Below, one piece after another: positions 26,238 to 34,495 of a stretch of 64,000 bases of DNA. The notes beneath the pieces are model-generated. The model did no database searches and was not told the origin of the DNA. It worked only from the letters and a program-made list of their open reading frames with translations. Position 1 is the first letter of the stretch, and each line of letters opens with the position of its first letter. Source of the stretch: JAFMDF01 sp965222705. Lineage in GTDB: Bacteria > Bacteroidota > Bacteroidia > Chitinophagales > Saprospiraceae. The stretch covers positions 164,579 to 228,578 of the forward strand of contig CBDCUO010000049.1 of the NCBI GenBank assembly GCA_965222705.1, written 5' to 3'. Position numbers and translations under genes: made by a program.

Positions 26238-27011
26238 TCATTTTGCTTTTCGCAAATAGATGTCATTATTGATGGTTCTAAGGGAAATCTCTACTCCTCC
26301 ACCATTTAGGGTGCCGAAAATATTTCGCCCGCCTATCCGATGCATGTCATCCTTTTTTTTGCCCATCTCCAATTCGAGATCCGTGTAAATTTCACCATTG
26401 ATGGATTTTAATTTAATATCTGTTTTGGCATTTCCCGGCAGAGTTACGTCAAGAAAACCATTGGTGCAATTCATAGAATTGGGCTGTTCTTGATTTAGGG
26501 AGCTAAAAACTACTTCTATATCTCCATTGACAGTACTGGCAATCACTGGTCCAGATGCATTCAGAATACTAATATCAGAACCATTACACTTTACTTCAAT
26601 TTCGCCTTTTACCCCTTCAATTTTGATAGCATCACTTTCCCAACCTCTTTCCTCTAGCTCAACATTTACATTTTCAGGTACTTTTATACTAAAATTCATA
26701 TTGTGGTGGGATGCTTTTTTTATGCTTATCACATTTCCGGCTTCTGAAACATCCAAGCCAATGCCCGTATTATCAACTGCGTTATTATAAAGAGGGCGCA
26801 GGCCTTTTGCCCGTTCTGGGGGCGGTTCGTAATCATTTGTTTCAATAATTACTTCTGGGCTATTATGTGTACTAATGTCAATATCTCCTTTGGATACTTT
26901 CAGAAAAATCTTTTTTTCAGCACTATTATTGCTGAATTTGGCAGTGAAGGTTTGTCCCCAAGCCCATTGGACAAAGAACATTAAAATTCCTAAAAAAAAT
27001 AGATTCTTCAT
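26238..27011 (-). CDS. Secreted DUF4097-type beta-strand protein (paralogue 2)
   Basis: This is a 257-residue protein with a signal peptide (MKNLFFLGILMFFVQWAWG) and a mature part of regularly spaced short beta strands with D/N-rich turns (KGEIEVKCNGSDISILNASG, then INGEIYTDLELE). It is related to the protein encoded at 25515-26189 and shares the NGGG turn near the C-terminus. Family assignment to DUF4097-like is by pattern. The cellular role is unknown. Confidence 0.72.
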   Translation of the reverse strand: MKNLFFLGILMFFVQWAWGQTFTAKFSNNSAEKKIFLKVSKGDIDISTHNSPEVIIETNDYEPPPERAKGLRPLYNNAVDNTGIGLDVSEAGNVISIKKASHHNMNFSIKVPENVNVELEERGWESDAIKIEGVKGEIEVKCNGSDISILNASGPVIASTVNGDIEVVFSSLNQEQPNSMNCTNGFLDVTLPGNAKTDIKLKSINGEIYTDLELEMGKKKDDMHRIGGRNIFGTLNGGGVEISLRTINNDIYLRKAK

Positions 27012-27080
27012 AATTTTTTGAATGTTTGAAACTGCGAAACAGTTTGGATGAACAATACAAGTTTTGTATCGGGTGATTTC

Positions 27081-27875
27081 TTATAATAGTGCTTCAATAC
27101 CGGAAGCTGCTTTGGTTTTTACGACTTCCATTGTTCGTTGGTCCTGCAATAATTGCTGAAAGGGATGAACCGCATCTTTTGCTCTTAAATCAGTCAATAC
27201 TTCAATGATGGCAATTTGCACCTCTGGGCTTTGCTGATTTTGCAACGCTTTAATTAATGCAACGATGACTTTATTGTTTTTTTCAAAGCTCGCTAATGCC
27301 TCGATTGCCTTTAAGCGTACATTAATATTGGCATCCAGATTCATCCGATTTATTAGGGCTTCCAAAATGCGTTCATCTGCTTCTATATTTTTTAAACTGA
27401 TATTGACTCCTTTGATGCGGTCGCTGGCAGAGCTTTGATCCATCATGGATAATGCTAGCAATTTTTGAGTTTCCAATATTTTCTTTTTTAAGCTGGCAAT
27501 TTCTTGTTCTTGACCCTGGTTGTTCTTCCATTGAATGCCAATGCCCGTTCCTAAAATAAGGAGAATAATTGCAGCGGCTATTTGTAATGCTTTCTTCCAT
27601 TCTAAAGTGTAGATATTTCTAGTTTTAGGGCTTGGAGTTAGCACCATTTTTTGTTTTTCTTCTTGTAATAATTGCTGAAATCGCAGGTTTAGATTTTTTG
27701 AAGGCTGCACCATAGGAACAGCTTCCATTAATTGCTCTAAAGCTTGTAGATTCGTTAGTGTTTTGCGCCAAATTTCGGATTGTTGCACTTGTATTTCTAC
27801 TGATTTCATCTGCTCGTCTGTAAGATTACCCTCCAGATAATCAATGAGTTGCGAAGTAATTGTTTGTATATCCAT
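27081..27875 (-). CDS. Anti-sigma-type membrane protein with HEAT repeats
   Basis: This is a 264-residue protein. The N-terminus (LIDYLEGNLTDEQMKSVE) matches the anti-sigma helical domain found after ECF factors. One membrane segment spans about 97-115. The outer part contains HEAT-like helical repeats of about 35 residues (ALINRMNLDANINVRLKAIEAL and VALIKALQNQQSPEVQIAII). It directly follows the sigma gene (46-bp gap), so it most likely holds that sigma factor. HEAT repeats on the outer side suggest a protein-binding sensor. Confidence 0.8.
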   Translation of the reverse strand: MDIQTITSQLIDYLEGNLTDEQMKSVEIQVQQSEIWRKTLTNLQALEQLMEAVPMVQPSKNLNLRFQQLLQEEKQKMVLTPSPKTRNIYTLEWKKALQIAAAIILLILGTGIGIQWKNNQGQEQEIASLKKKILETQKLLALSMMDQSSASDRIKGVNISLKNIEADERILEALINRMNLDANINVRLKAIEALASFEKNNKVIVALIKALQNQQSPEVQIAIIEVLTDLRAKDAVHPFQQLLQDQRTMEVVKTKAASGIEALL

Positions 27876-27921
27876 ATTCTCTGGGTTGATAGTTGGAAGT
27901 AGATCAGTTTTTCATCGTAGA

Positions 27922-28476
27922 TCATGCGGACTCCATTTTAAAGAAGATGTTTTTTAGAGCCTTAATAGCTCGATGCACCTTTACTTTTACAGCCCCTTCC
28001 GAGCATTGCAAAATTTCGGCTACTTCGGCATATTTCATCTTCTGAAAGCGAGTCATTACTAATATTTCTCTTTGGGGTTCTGGAAGATGTTTAATAGCTT
28101 GCTGTAACTGTTGCAAAGCCTCGGATTTCACTAGATTATTCTCTACAGAATGAACTTGAATTTCCAGACTCTCCGGTTGAACAAAATCAGAAATACGCAA
28201 TGACTTTTTATAGCAATCTTTTTTTACATTTCTGGCGATTTGGTATATCCAAGAACGAAACTTCATGCTCTCCACATAAGAAGTGCGATACTTCAAAATG
28301 CGTTCAAAGACCATTTGCACTTCATCTTCGCTCAAGGCACGATCGTTATTTAACCGATAAAAAAAATTGTATAAAGGCACTTGATAACGATTGAACAACC
28401 CCGTTAAAGCATCCAAATTGCCTTTGCTAACCTGGCTCATTAATTGTTCATCAGAATGTCTGATTGCTGCTGGCAT
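27922..28476 (-). CDS. ECF-type RNA polymerase sigma factor
   Basis: This is a 184-residue sigma-70 family protein with region 2 (ALTGLFNRYQVPLYNFFYR ... MVFERIL ... FRSWIYQIARN) and region 4 (LPEPQREILVMTRFQKMKY followed by the HTH with VAEILQCSEGAVKVKVHRA). It is the first gene of a leftward operon with an anti-sigma and two DUF4097 proteins, suggesting an envelope-stress regulon. Confidence 0.93.
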   Translation of the reverse strand: MPAAIRHSDEQLMSQVSKGNLDALTGLFNRYQVPLYNFFYRLNNDRALSEDEVQMVFERILKYRTSYVESMKFRSWIYQIARNVKKDCYKKSLRISDFVQPESLEIQVHSVENNLVKSEALQQLQQAIKHLPEPQREILVMTRFQKMKYAEVAEILQCSEGAVKVKVHRAIKALKNIFFKMESA

Positions 28477-28893
28477 GAAACGGGTGTTTAGGCTTTAGTA
28501 GCGGCGATGTTTTAACAGATTCTGGAAATTTTCAAAAGGGGTACTGCACAAATTAGGAATGGTTACAGAAAAAATAAGGTTCTTTGACAAAAATTGTATT
28601 TTTATTCTATACAATTTGTCAGAGAAGGAAAAATAAAAAAATCACGGATTGCTCTTTCTAACCATAGCTTTGAGTAAAGCTTTGTCCGAGCAAAAACTGA
28701 CTTTTTTTGCTAAGTGGTTTTCAACATTTGCGGGAGATGGATTATTTGTTTCATAACGAATTTTCATTGGTTCACACCCTAAATTATTGTAAATTGACGT
28801 TTTAAAGATTAAATGGCTAAATTGTTGTTGTTTTGTAGTATAAAGTCTTATTTTTCAACAATTTGGCAATTAATTTCACAAATATGCTGGATA
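28477..28893. other. Divergent intergenic region, sigma gene / LysM gene
   Basis: This 417-bp gap separates divergent genes. At 28585-28620 an inverted repeat, TTTGACAAAAATTGTA with TACAATTTGTCA, could act as an operator or a bidirectional terminator. I see no further gene. Confidence 0.5.
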
Positions 28894-30822
28894 ATGAATG
28901 TTAAAAACAATTTAGTATTATTCCTTTTATTGACCTTTTGGGGTACGTTGTCAAGCAAGGATATTTATTTAAAATACGATCCCGCTTGCATGGACCGCTA
29001 TGAATACCGATTCAATAATAATACAAAAGGAAATGGACTGATCTCTTATTATTTAAATGGAGAAAATGCAGAAAGGATTATGTTGGAAATTGGCGTAGAA
29101 AGTATCAAGCGAATTAAGAAAGCTCCCAAAAGGATGAAAACCTGCGACAAGATAAAGGTCAATGATTTACTTGCTAATTCTATTAATTCTGGCAAAGATA
29201 AAGTGTATATCGTCCGTCCAGTGGAGCAATACTATACTATTTCTATGGTACATTTAGCGACTTTTATAGCAACGAGCACCGATGGTTTTGAAATGGCGGG
29301 AAGTGGTTATCATTTTAACTATTTTGATAATCAAAGCAACATTTTGGCAAAAAACATTGCTAGTGCCGGTTCCAGTGCCCAGATATTTTTTATAGGAACG
29401 AATTATCGAGATTGTTTTAAGAGTTATACCATTAAAAAAGTACCGGAAGAAACTTGTAAGCCCTATACGGACCTGTCTTTTATTCCTGGAATCGGAATCA
29501 CGGAGGAAAAAACGGGCTTAACCCCACAGGAAGCAGAGCAAAATAAGCTACAACTCGTCAAAATTAATAACCTTTCTTTAGCAGCATATATCCACAAAAA
29601 ATGCACTAAAAATGCCTCCTCAGAGGTAGTAGTCGAGTACCAATCCAGGCCGGAAACTGATGCCCAAAAAGATCCGAAAGAAAATGTAAATCCCCCCAGT
29701 TACGAAATGTTATTTTCTGCTACAAATGAGCCGATCTCTTCCGAATATGTTCCCATTTCCAATGAGTTGATCTATCCCTATAATCAACCTTCCGAAACCT
29801 TTCAGTCTAAAGCCGCCTGTAAGGAATTGTCCTATCCGGGGGTACATATCATACAGTTGAATGAAACCTTATATGGCATATCTAGAAAATATGGTATTAC
29901 TGTCCGACAATTGCGCAGTTGGAATGACTTGCAAGAGCATACGGTTATTAAGCCTTGTGCCAGTTTATTTGTGCTTCCTCCCAATTCAGTAGTTGCGAAT
30001 AACGACCTTTCCACTACTGAGAGGAATTCAGCAGAAATCTTGTACAAAACCACAGGAGCTAATACGACAGAAACCACGGCTAAGACGGACCCAGCTACGG
30101 CTGAAATTCTATATCCCAAATCAGGTGTTATCTCCAATAATTCTACGGGTAGCGAGACAATTACTAATTCGGACTCCTCTCCGCTTACGGAGAGAAAGGG
30201 GGATACTTACACCATTCCGGGTTCCGAAATCGGTCCAGGCTACACTAATTCTCAATCGGATGACCCTACTGTAATTCAAAGTAGGTATTATTGGGCAAAT
30301 GGAAAAGATTATCATGTCGTACAAAAGGGAGAAACCCTCACTTACCTGGCAAAAATGTATGGGTTTACGGTCGAGCGTTTTCGCCATATTAATAATTTAG
30401 GCTCATCCGACTTGATTAAAGTTGGACAATTGCTCAAAACAGGAAGTTGTTTATGTCCAGTTGATAGCCCTTATAATCCAGATGTAGTTGAAACGACTTC
30501 TGGGAATAATGTCCCTGCTTCACCAATTGATAATACGACAGCCAAGGGAAGCAATTCCGTCAAAAATGAGGCTAAAACACTAGAAAATCGCCCCGTTCCG
30601 GTTCCCTATAATTATGAAGCGGAAAGTGCTATTATCCGAACAGAGACTGCTGCTCCAACGATTAGCACCCGAAATGGTCGCAAAGTACATACCGTAAAGG
30701 AAAATGAAACCCTGGCCTCGATTGCTAACAAATATAATATTTCCATAGAGGTTTTAAGAAAATTAAATAATATGGAAAAAAATGAAGTGGTTATTCCATT
30801 TCAGAAAATTTATTTAGAATAG
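28894..30822 (+). CDS. Secreted protein with three LysM domains
   Basis: This is a 642-residue protein from ATG 28894, where a good signal peptide begins (MNVKNNLVLFLLLTFWGTLS). An earlier in-frame ATG at 28813 would bury it. About 230 residues of unknown N-terminal domain with several cysteines are followed by three LysM repeats starting near residues 318 (QLNETLYGISRKYGI), 472 (VVQKGETLTYLAKMYG) and 598 (VKENETLASIANKYNI). Ser/Thr/Asn-rich linkers separate them. LysM repeats bind peptidoglycan, so the protein probably sits in the periplasm or cell envelope. No catalytic domain is recognised. Confidence 0.85.
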   Translation: MNVKNNLVLFLLLTFWGTLSSKDIYLKYDPACMDRYEYRFNNNTKGNGLISYYLNGENAERIMLEIGVESIKRIKKAPKRMKTCDKIKVNDLLANSINSGKDKVYIVRPVEQYYTISMVHLATFIATSTDGFEMAGSGYHFNYFDNQSNILAKNIASAGSSAQIFFIGTNYRDCFKSYTIKKVPEETCKPYTDLSFIPGIGITEEKTGLTPQEAEQNKLQLVKINNLSLAAYIHKKCTKNASSEVVVEYQSRPETDAQKDPKENVNPPSYEMLFSATNEPISSEYVPISNELIYPYNQPSETFQSKAACKELSYPGVHIIQLNETLYGISRKYGITVRQLRSWNDLQEHTVIKPCASLFVLPPNSVVANNDLSTTERNSAEILYKTTGANTTETTAKTDPATAEILYPKSGVISNNSTGSETITNSDSSPLTERKGDTYTIPGSEIGPGYTNSQSDDPTVIQSRYYWANGKDYHVVQKGETLTYLAKMYGFTVERFRHINNLGSSDLIKVGQLLKTGSCLCPVDSPYNPDVVETTSGNNVPASPIDNTTAKGSNSVKNEAKTLENRPVPVPYNYEAESAIIRTETAAPTISTRNGRKVHTVKENETLASIANKYNISIEVLRKLNNMEKNEVVIPFQKIYLE

Positions 30823-30853
30823 CGAAGAAAGACGAGGAACCACTCGAAATTTT

Positions 30854-32101
30854 ATGAAATTTGAAGACTATCGAATAGCTTCGGTGATAAAGAAAAGCCT
30901 TGCTGAATTAGATTTTCGGCGGCCGACAGACATTCAATATAAGGCTATTCCTAGCATCTTAAAGGGAGAAGACGTATTGGCCATTGCCCAGACTGGTACG
31001 GGCAAGACGGCGGCTTTTGTCATTCCTGTTCTGCATATTTTACACGATAAAAAAGTTCGACAAAGAAGAAAAGACGGCATTAAATGCCTGGTTTTGGCTC
31101 CTACCAGGGAATTAGCTATTCAAATTACAGATGTTTTTTTGGAATTGGGGCGCTTTACCAAAGTTGTTTCTTTTTGTGTATTTGGTGGAGTGGAGCAAGA
31201 CCCACAAATCGCCAAGCTGCAAAAGGGGCTAGACGTACTGGTAGCGACTCCCGGTCGAATGTTTGACCTGATCAGCCAAGGATATATCAATTTAGAGCGG
31301 GTGGAAATACTAATTCTGGATGAAGCAGACCATATGCTGGACTTGGGATTTATCAAGGATATTCGGGATGTTATGCGCTTTTTGCCCAAAAAAAAGCAGA
31401 CCCTTTTCTTTTCTGCGACAATAGATGAAAAGATCAAAAAATTAGCTTATTCTCTGGTAATCAATCCTATACGAATTCAAATTTCTCCTAGGGACCCAGT
31501 GACTAAAAAAGTGACCCACTCGGTTGCTTTCATAGAAATGGAGGATAAACGATTTTTTTTAGAACGATTAATAAAAGAAAACAGGGAGAAAAAGATGCTG
31601 GTATTTGTCCGTACAAAAGTTCGGGCAGAGCGAGTTTGTAAAGCAATGGAAAGGGTGCAAATAAAGGCTTTGACTATTCATGGAGATAAAGGACAAAGAG
31701 ATCGCTTGGGAGTGCTAAGGAAATTTAAAAAAGGTCTAATTAAAGTACTCATTGCAACGGATTTGACAGCAAGGGGCATTGATATACCCAATGTCAGTTT
31801 TGTTGTTAATTATGACTTGCCAGAACAACCAGAAAGTTATGTACATCGAATAGGCAGAACCGGAAGAGGAAAACATACAGGTTATGCTGTTTCTTTTTGC
31901 AGTCCTGGTGAGCGATCTATTCTAGAAAAAATTCAGCAATTTTTGGGAAAAAAGATCCATCAAATCCAATTGGATAAAGAAGAATATGAAGAAACGCTGA
32001 TCTTTTCGGATGAGCATTTGCCCGATTGGGAAGCACTAATGGAAGATATTGAAGCCTTTGAACAAAGCCAAAGACGCAAACGAAAAAGAAAGAAAAGGTA
32101 A
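30854..32101 (+). CDS. DEAD-box ATP-dependent RNA helicase (RhlE-like)
   Basis: This is a 415-residue helicase with the full motif series: Q motif region FRRPTDIQ, motif I AQTGTGKT, PTRELA, TPGR, DEAD, SAT, RGIDIPNV and HRIGRTGRG. The C-terminus is short and strongly basic (RRKRKRKKR), as in RhlE-type enzymes that act in ribosome assembly and RNA turnover. It starts 31 bp after the LysM gene. Confidence 0.92.
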   Translation: MKFEDYRIASVIKKSLAELDFRRPTDIQYKAIPSILKGEDVLAIAQTGTGKTAAFVIPVLHILHDKKVRQRRKDGIKCLVLAPTRELAIQITDVFLELGRFTKVVSFCVFGGVEQDPQIAKLQKGLDVLVATPGRMFDLISQGYINLERVEILILDEADHMLDLGFIKDIRDVMRFLPKKKQTLFFSATIDEKIKKLAYSLVINPIRIQISPRDPVTKKVTHSVAFIEMEDKRFFLERLIKENREKKMLVFVRTKVRAERVCKAMERVQIKALTIHGDKGQRDRLGVLRKFKKGLIKVLIATDLTARGIDIPNVSFVVNYDLPEQPESYVHRIGRTGRGKHTGYAVSFCSPGERSILEKIQQFLGKKIHQIQLDKEEYEETLIFSDEHLPDWEALMEDIEAFEQSQRRKRKRKKR

Positions 32102-32405
32102 GCAACATGTTATGTTTGCATCTCTTTTTCCAAACCTTTGTATAATTATCTGAAATTTTCTTACTTTGTAGAGTTTTAGTAACGAGTGAAAAGTAAGTTC
32201 CCCGTTTTGGGTAGTCAAATTTAGAGCTAGACAAGGCGGAAAACGTAGGCGATGCCCTAGCATCGACGAGGCTTTCCAACGCAGTATAGCTTTAAAGTTG
32301 GCAGCCATAAATGCGGAAGGTATTCTTTAGTCGTTATTTAGAAAGATTTAATCTATCAAAACACCTAAAACTTGAACTTTTCCAACAAATTTAAGCTAAC
32401 AATAA
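32102..32405. other. Intergenic region with a structured element
   Basis: This 304-bp gap contains a nested imperfect palindrome (32212-32305) described separately, and no gene. Confidence 0.6.
32212..32305 (+). repeat. Nested palindromic element (REP-like)
   Basis: Outer arms CAAATTTAGAGCTA and TAGCTTTAAAGTTG pair with two mismatches, middle arms GGCGGAAA and TTTCCAACGC pair partly, and the centre CGATGC/GCATCG closes a 4-base loop. A single copy is visible in this window. The architecture resembles dispersed intergenic repeats seen in many genomes. Confidence 0.55.
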
Positions 32406-33086
32406 ATGGGATTTGCGGATAAATTGAAATCATTATTTGTCATTGAAGACGAATCAAGTCCTCAAAAAAAGGCAAAACCCCAAAAGCAAACCTCAAAAGC
32501 AAACCCTTCTATCAAGCCTTCCAATTTAGAAAAAGGGCAAGTGGCGCAATCTACAGAAGGAGCTAGGGGCCAGGTGACCGCCAAGTTTATGAATGTCCTT
32601 TTGGGAGCTATGGAAAAGCATAATTTGGATGGATTTGACTATATTGAGTTTAAAGAATCTCTGAAATCTTTGGAGCAAATGCCCATGGATGAGCCCACCC
32701 GCTTCCAGTCTGCTTTTGCCATGGCCAAAACCATGGGGGCGACCCCCAAGAAATTGATAGACGCAGCCAATCACTATATTCAAGTGTTGCAACGGGAAGA
32801 GAAAAAGTTTGAACAAGCGCTAACCAGCCAGCGCGACAAACAAATTGGTGGAAGGGAACAACAAATCAAAAATATGGAAGCTGGGATTAGGCAAAAAGCG
32901 GAACAAATTAAAAAATTGACCGGGGAAATAGAACAACACCAAAAGCAACTCGAAGCGGTAAAAAAAGAAATTTCGGGGGCAGTAGTTAAAGTAGAAACTA
33001 CAAAAAATAATTTTATTGCATCTTATAATGTATTAGTTGCTCAAATTCAAAGCGATATAGAGAATATGAAAAAGTTTTTAAAATAA
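32406..33086 (+). CDS. Coiled-coil protein of unknown function (module gene 1)
   Basis: This is a 226-residue soluble protein. The N-terminal 55 residues are Lys/Ser/Gln-rich and probably disordered. A compact helical part covers about 58-135, with an extended coiled coil from about 135 to 205 (REQQIKNMEAGIRQKAEQIK). I do not recognise the family. It is co-oriented with a membrane coiled-coil protein (33166) and a solute-binding/OmpA fusion (34496), which together look like one functional module. Confidence 0.75.
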   Translation: MGFADKLKSLFVIEDESSPQKKAKPQKQTSKANPSIKPSNLEKGQVAQSTEGARGQVTAKFMNVLLGAMEKHNLDGFDYIEFKESLKSLEQMPMDEPTRFQSAFAMAKTMGATPKKLIDAANHYIQVLQREEKKFEQALTSQRDKQIGGREQQIKNMEAGIRQKAEQIKKLTGEIEQHQKQLEAVKKEISGAVVKVETTKNNFIASYNVLVAQIQSDIENMKKFLK

Positions 33087-33165
33087 TTTGGTTGATCGTT
33101 TATTTAGATTAAGGTAGTCATTTTTTAACTAATCAACCCTATCGTTCAAATAATTAAATCGAAAA

Positions 33166-34194
33166 ATGGAAGATTTTAAACCGAAATCATTTTGGCAACG
33201 CCCAGAAGGTGTGACAGGTGCCGTATTTTTAGGCGGCTTGGTGTTAGGTGGGGGATATTTACTTTTTAAATTATTGTCCTCGGGTTTGTTGGCAACAATT
33301 TTAGCCAACACGCTTTATCTGGCGGGTACACTTATGGCATTGGCAGCTATTGTATATGTGGTACTAGACCCCAAAGCCAGGGGTTTAATCGGCTATATGT
33401 ATAAAAGTGTTATGCGTTGGATTACGGGACTTTTTGTACAGATTGACCCGATTGGTATTCTGAAATCTTATGTCGATGATTTGAAAAATAATTTGCGCAA
33501 AATGAATAAACAGATTAGTCAACTAAGGGGGCAGATGCACAAATTACAAGAGATTATTGTCAATAATAAGCGATCCATTCAGTCCAATATGCACATGGCG
33601 AGTAAAGCCAAGGCGACCAATAAACAGTCCATGATGATTTTGAAAGCTCGAAAAGCTGGACGTCTAAAAGAATCGAATTTGAAACTGGAAGATTTGTACA
33701 AAAAAATGGAAGTACTGTATCGGGTATTGACCAAAATGTATGAAAATTCCGAAGTTTTAATGGAAGATATTAAAGACCAGGTGATGGTCAAAGAACAAGA
33801 ACGGAAAGCCATTCACGCCAGTCATTCTGCGATGAAATCTGCCATGAATGTCATTTCTGGCGATAAAGACAAACGCTATATGTTCGATATGGCTTTAGAG
33901 CAAGTGGCGGATGATGTCAGCAAAAAGGTAGGTGAAATGGAACGCTTTATGGAAATGTCTTCCAGTTTTATGGATTCTGTTGATTTGCAAAATGGGATTT
34001 TTGAAGAGGAGGGAATGAAGATGTTAGAAAAATGGGAAAAAGAAGGCGTTTCTCTTTTATTAGGCGAAGAAAAGACCAATTTGTTGGTACAGGCTAACAA
34101 TGAGGAAGATATTCTGGATTTGAATGCACCTGTTAAAACTCGAGTACGAGCAGAAGGGCATAAAAATCAATATGATAGTTTGTTTGAAGAATAA
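33166..34194 (+). CDS. Membrane-anchored PspA-like coiled-coil protein (module gene 2)
   Basis: This is a 342-residue protein. Two membrane segments (about 17-36 and 41-66) are followed by a long helical coiled-coil region (about 95-265) with alternating basic and acidic faces, then an acidic tail. The helical part resembles PspA/IM30 in character, though the membrane anchor is atypical. Homology to PspA is only a suggestion. It is 79 bp downstream of module gene 1 and likely partners with it at the inner membrane. Confidence 0.7.
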   Translation: MEDFKPKSFWQRPEGVTGAVFLGGLVLGGGYLLFKLLSSGLLATILANTLYLAGTLMALAAIVYVVLDPKARGLIGYMYKSVMRWITGLFVQIDPIGILKSYVDDLKNNLRKMNKQISQLRGQMHKLQEIIVNNKRSIQSNMHMASKAKATNKQSMMILKARKAGRLKESNLKLEDLYKKMEVLYRVLTKMYENSEVLMEDIKDQVMVKEQERKAIHASHSAMKSAMNVISGDKDKRYMFDMALEQVADDVSKKVGEMERFMEMSSSFMDSVDLQNGIFEEEGMKMLEKWEKEGVSLLLGEEKTNLLVQANNEEDILDLNAPVKTRVRAEGHKNQYDSLFEE

Positions 34195-34495
34195 AACACG
34201 CTTTAGATTAGAGGATCAGATTGAAAAACGGTAGCTAAAGTGCCTAGCAAGGCATTTTTAAAAATGTGCGACCATTTTACTATCCTTTTTGATCTGATGA
34301 TCTAACACTCTTAAATTAAGCTACGCTTAAAATAGGGTGAAATTGTAAAATGGATTGTTAATCCATCCTGTTTGAATAGGGCATGGAGGCTTAACAATTC
34401 GCCTTATTTCCCCCCCTCAATTAGGGGATGAGCGAATAGTTAAGATTATATTATACTTTATCAGTTTCTAAAATTAATAACCAATTATAAAAATA
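34195..34495. other. Intergenic region packed with palindromes
   Basis: Three hairpin-forming blocks fill this 301-bp gap. 34203-34306 has long imperfect arms (TTAGATTA...ATCAGAT against ATCTGATGATCTAA). 34351-34370 carries ATGGATT/AATCCAT. 34390-34444 is nested (TAAC, ATTCGC, CCCC pairing with GGGG, GCGAAT, GTTA). No gene is seen. Confidence 0.55.

Noticed and set aside
33166..34194. Naming the coiled-coil membrane protein PspA
   Set aside because: Only general helical character agrees. Two N-terminal membrane segments are not part of PspA, so no symbol is given.
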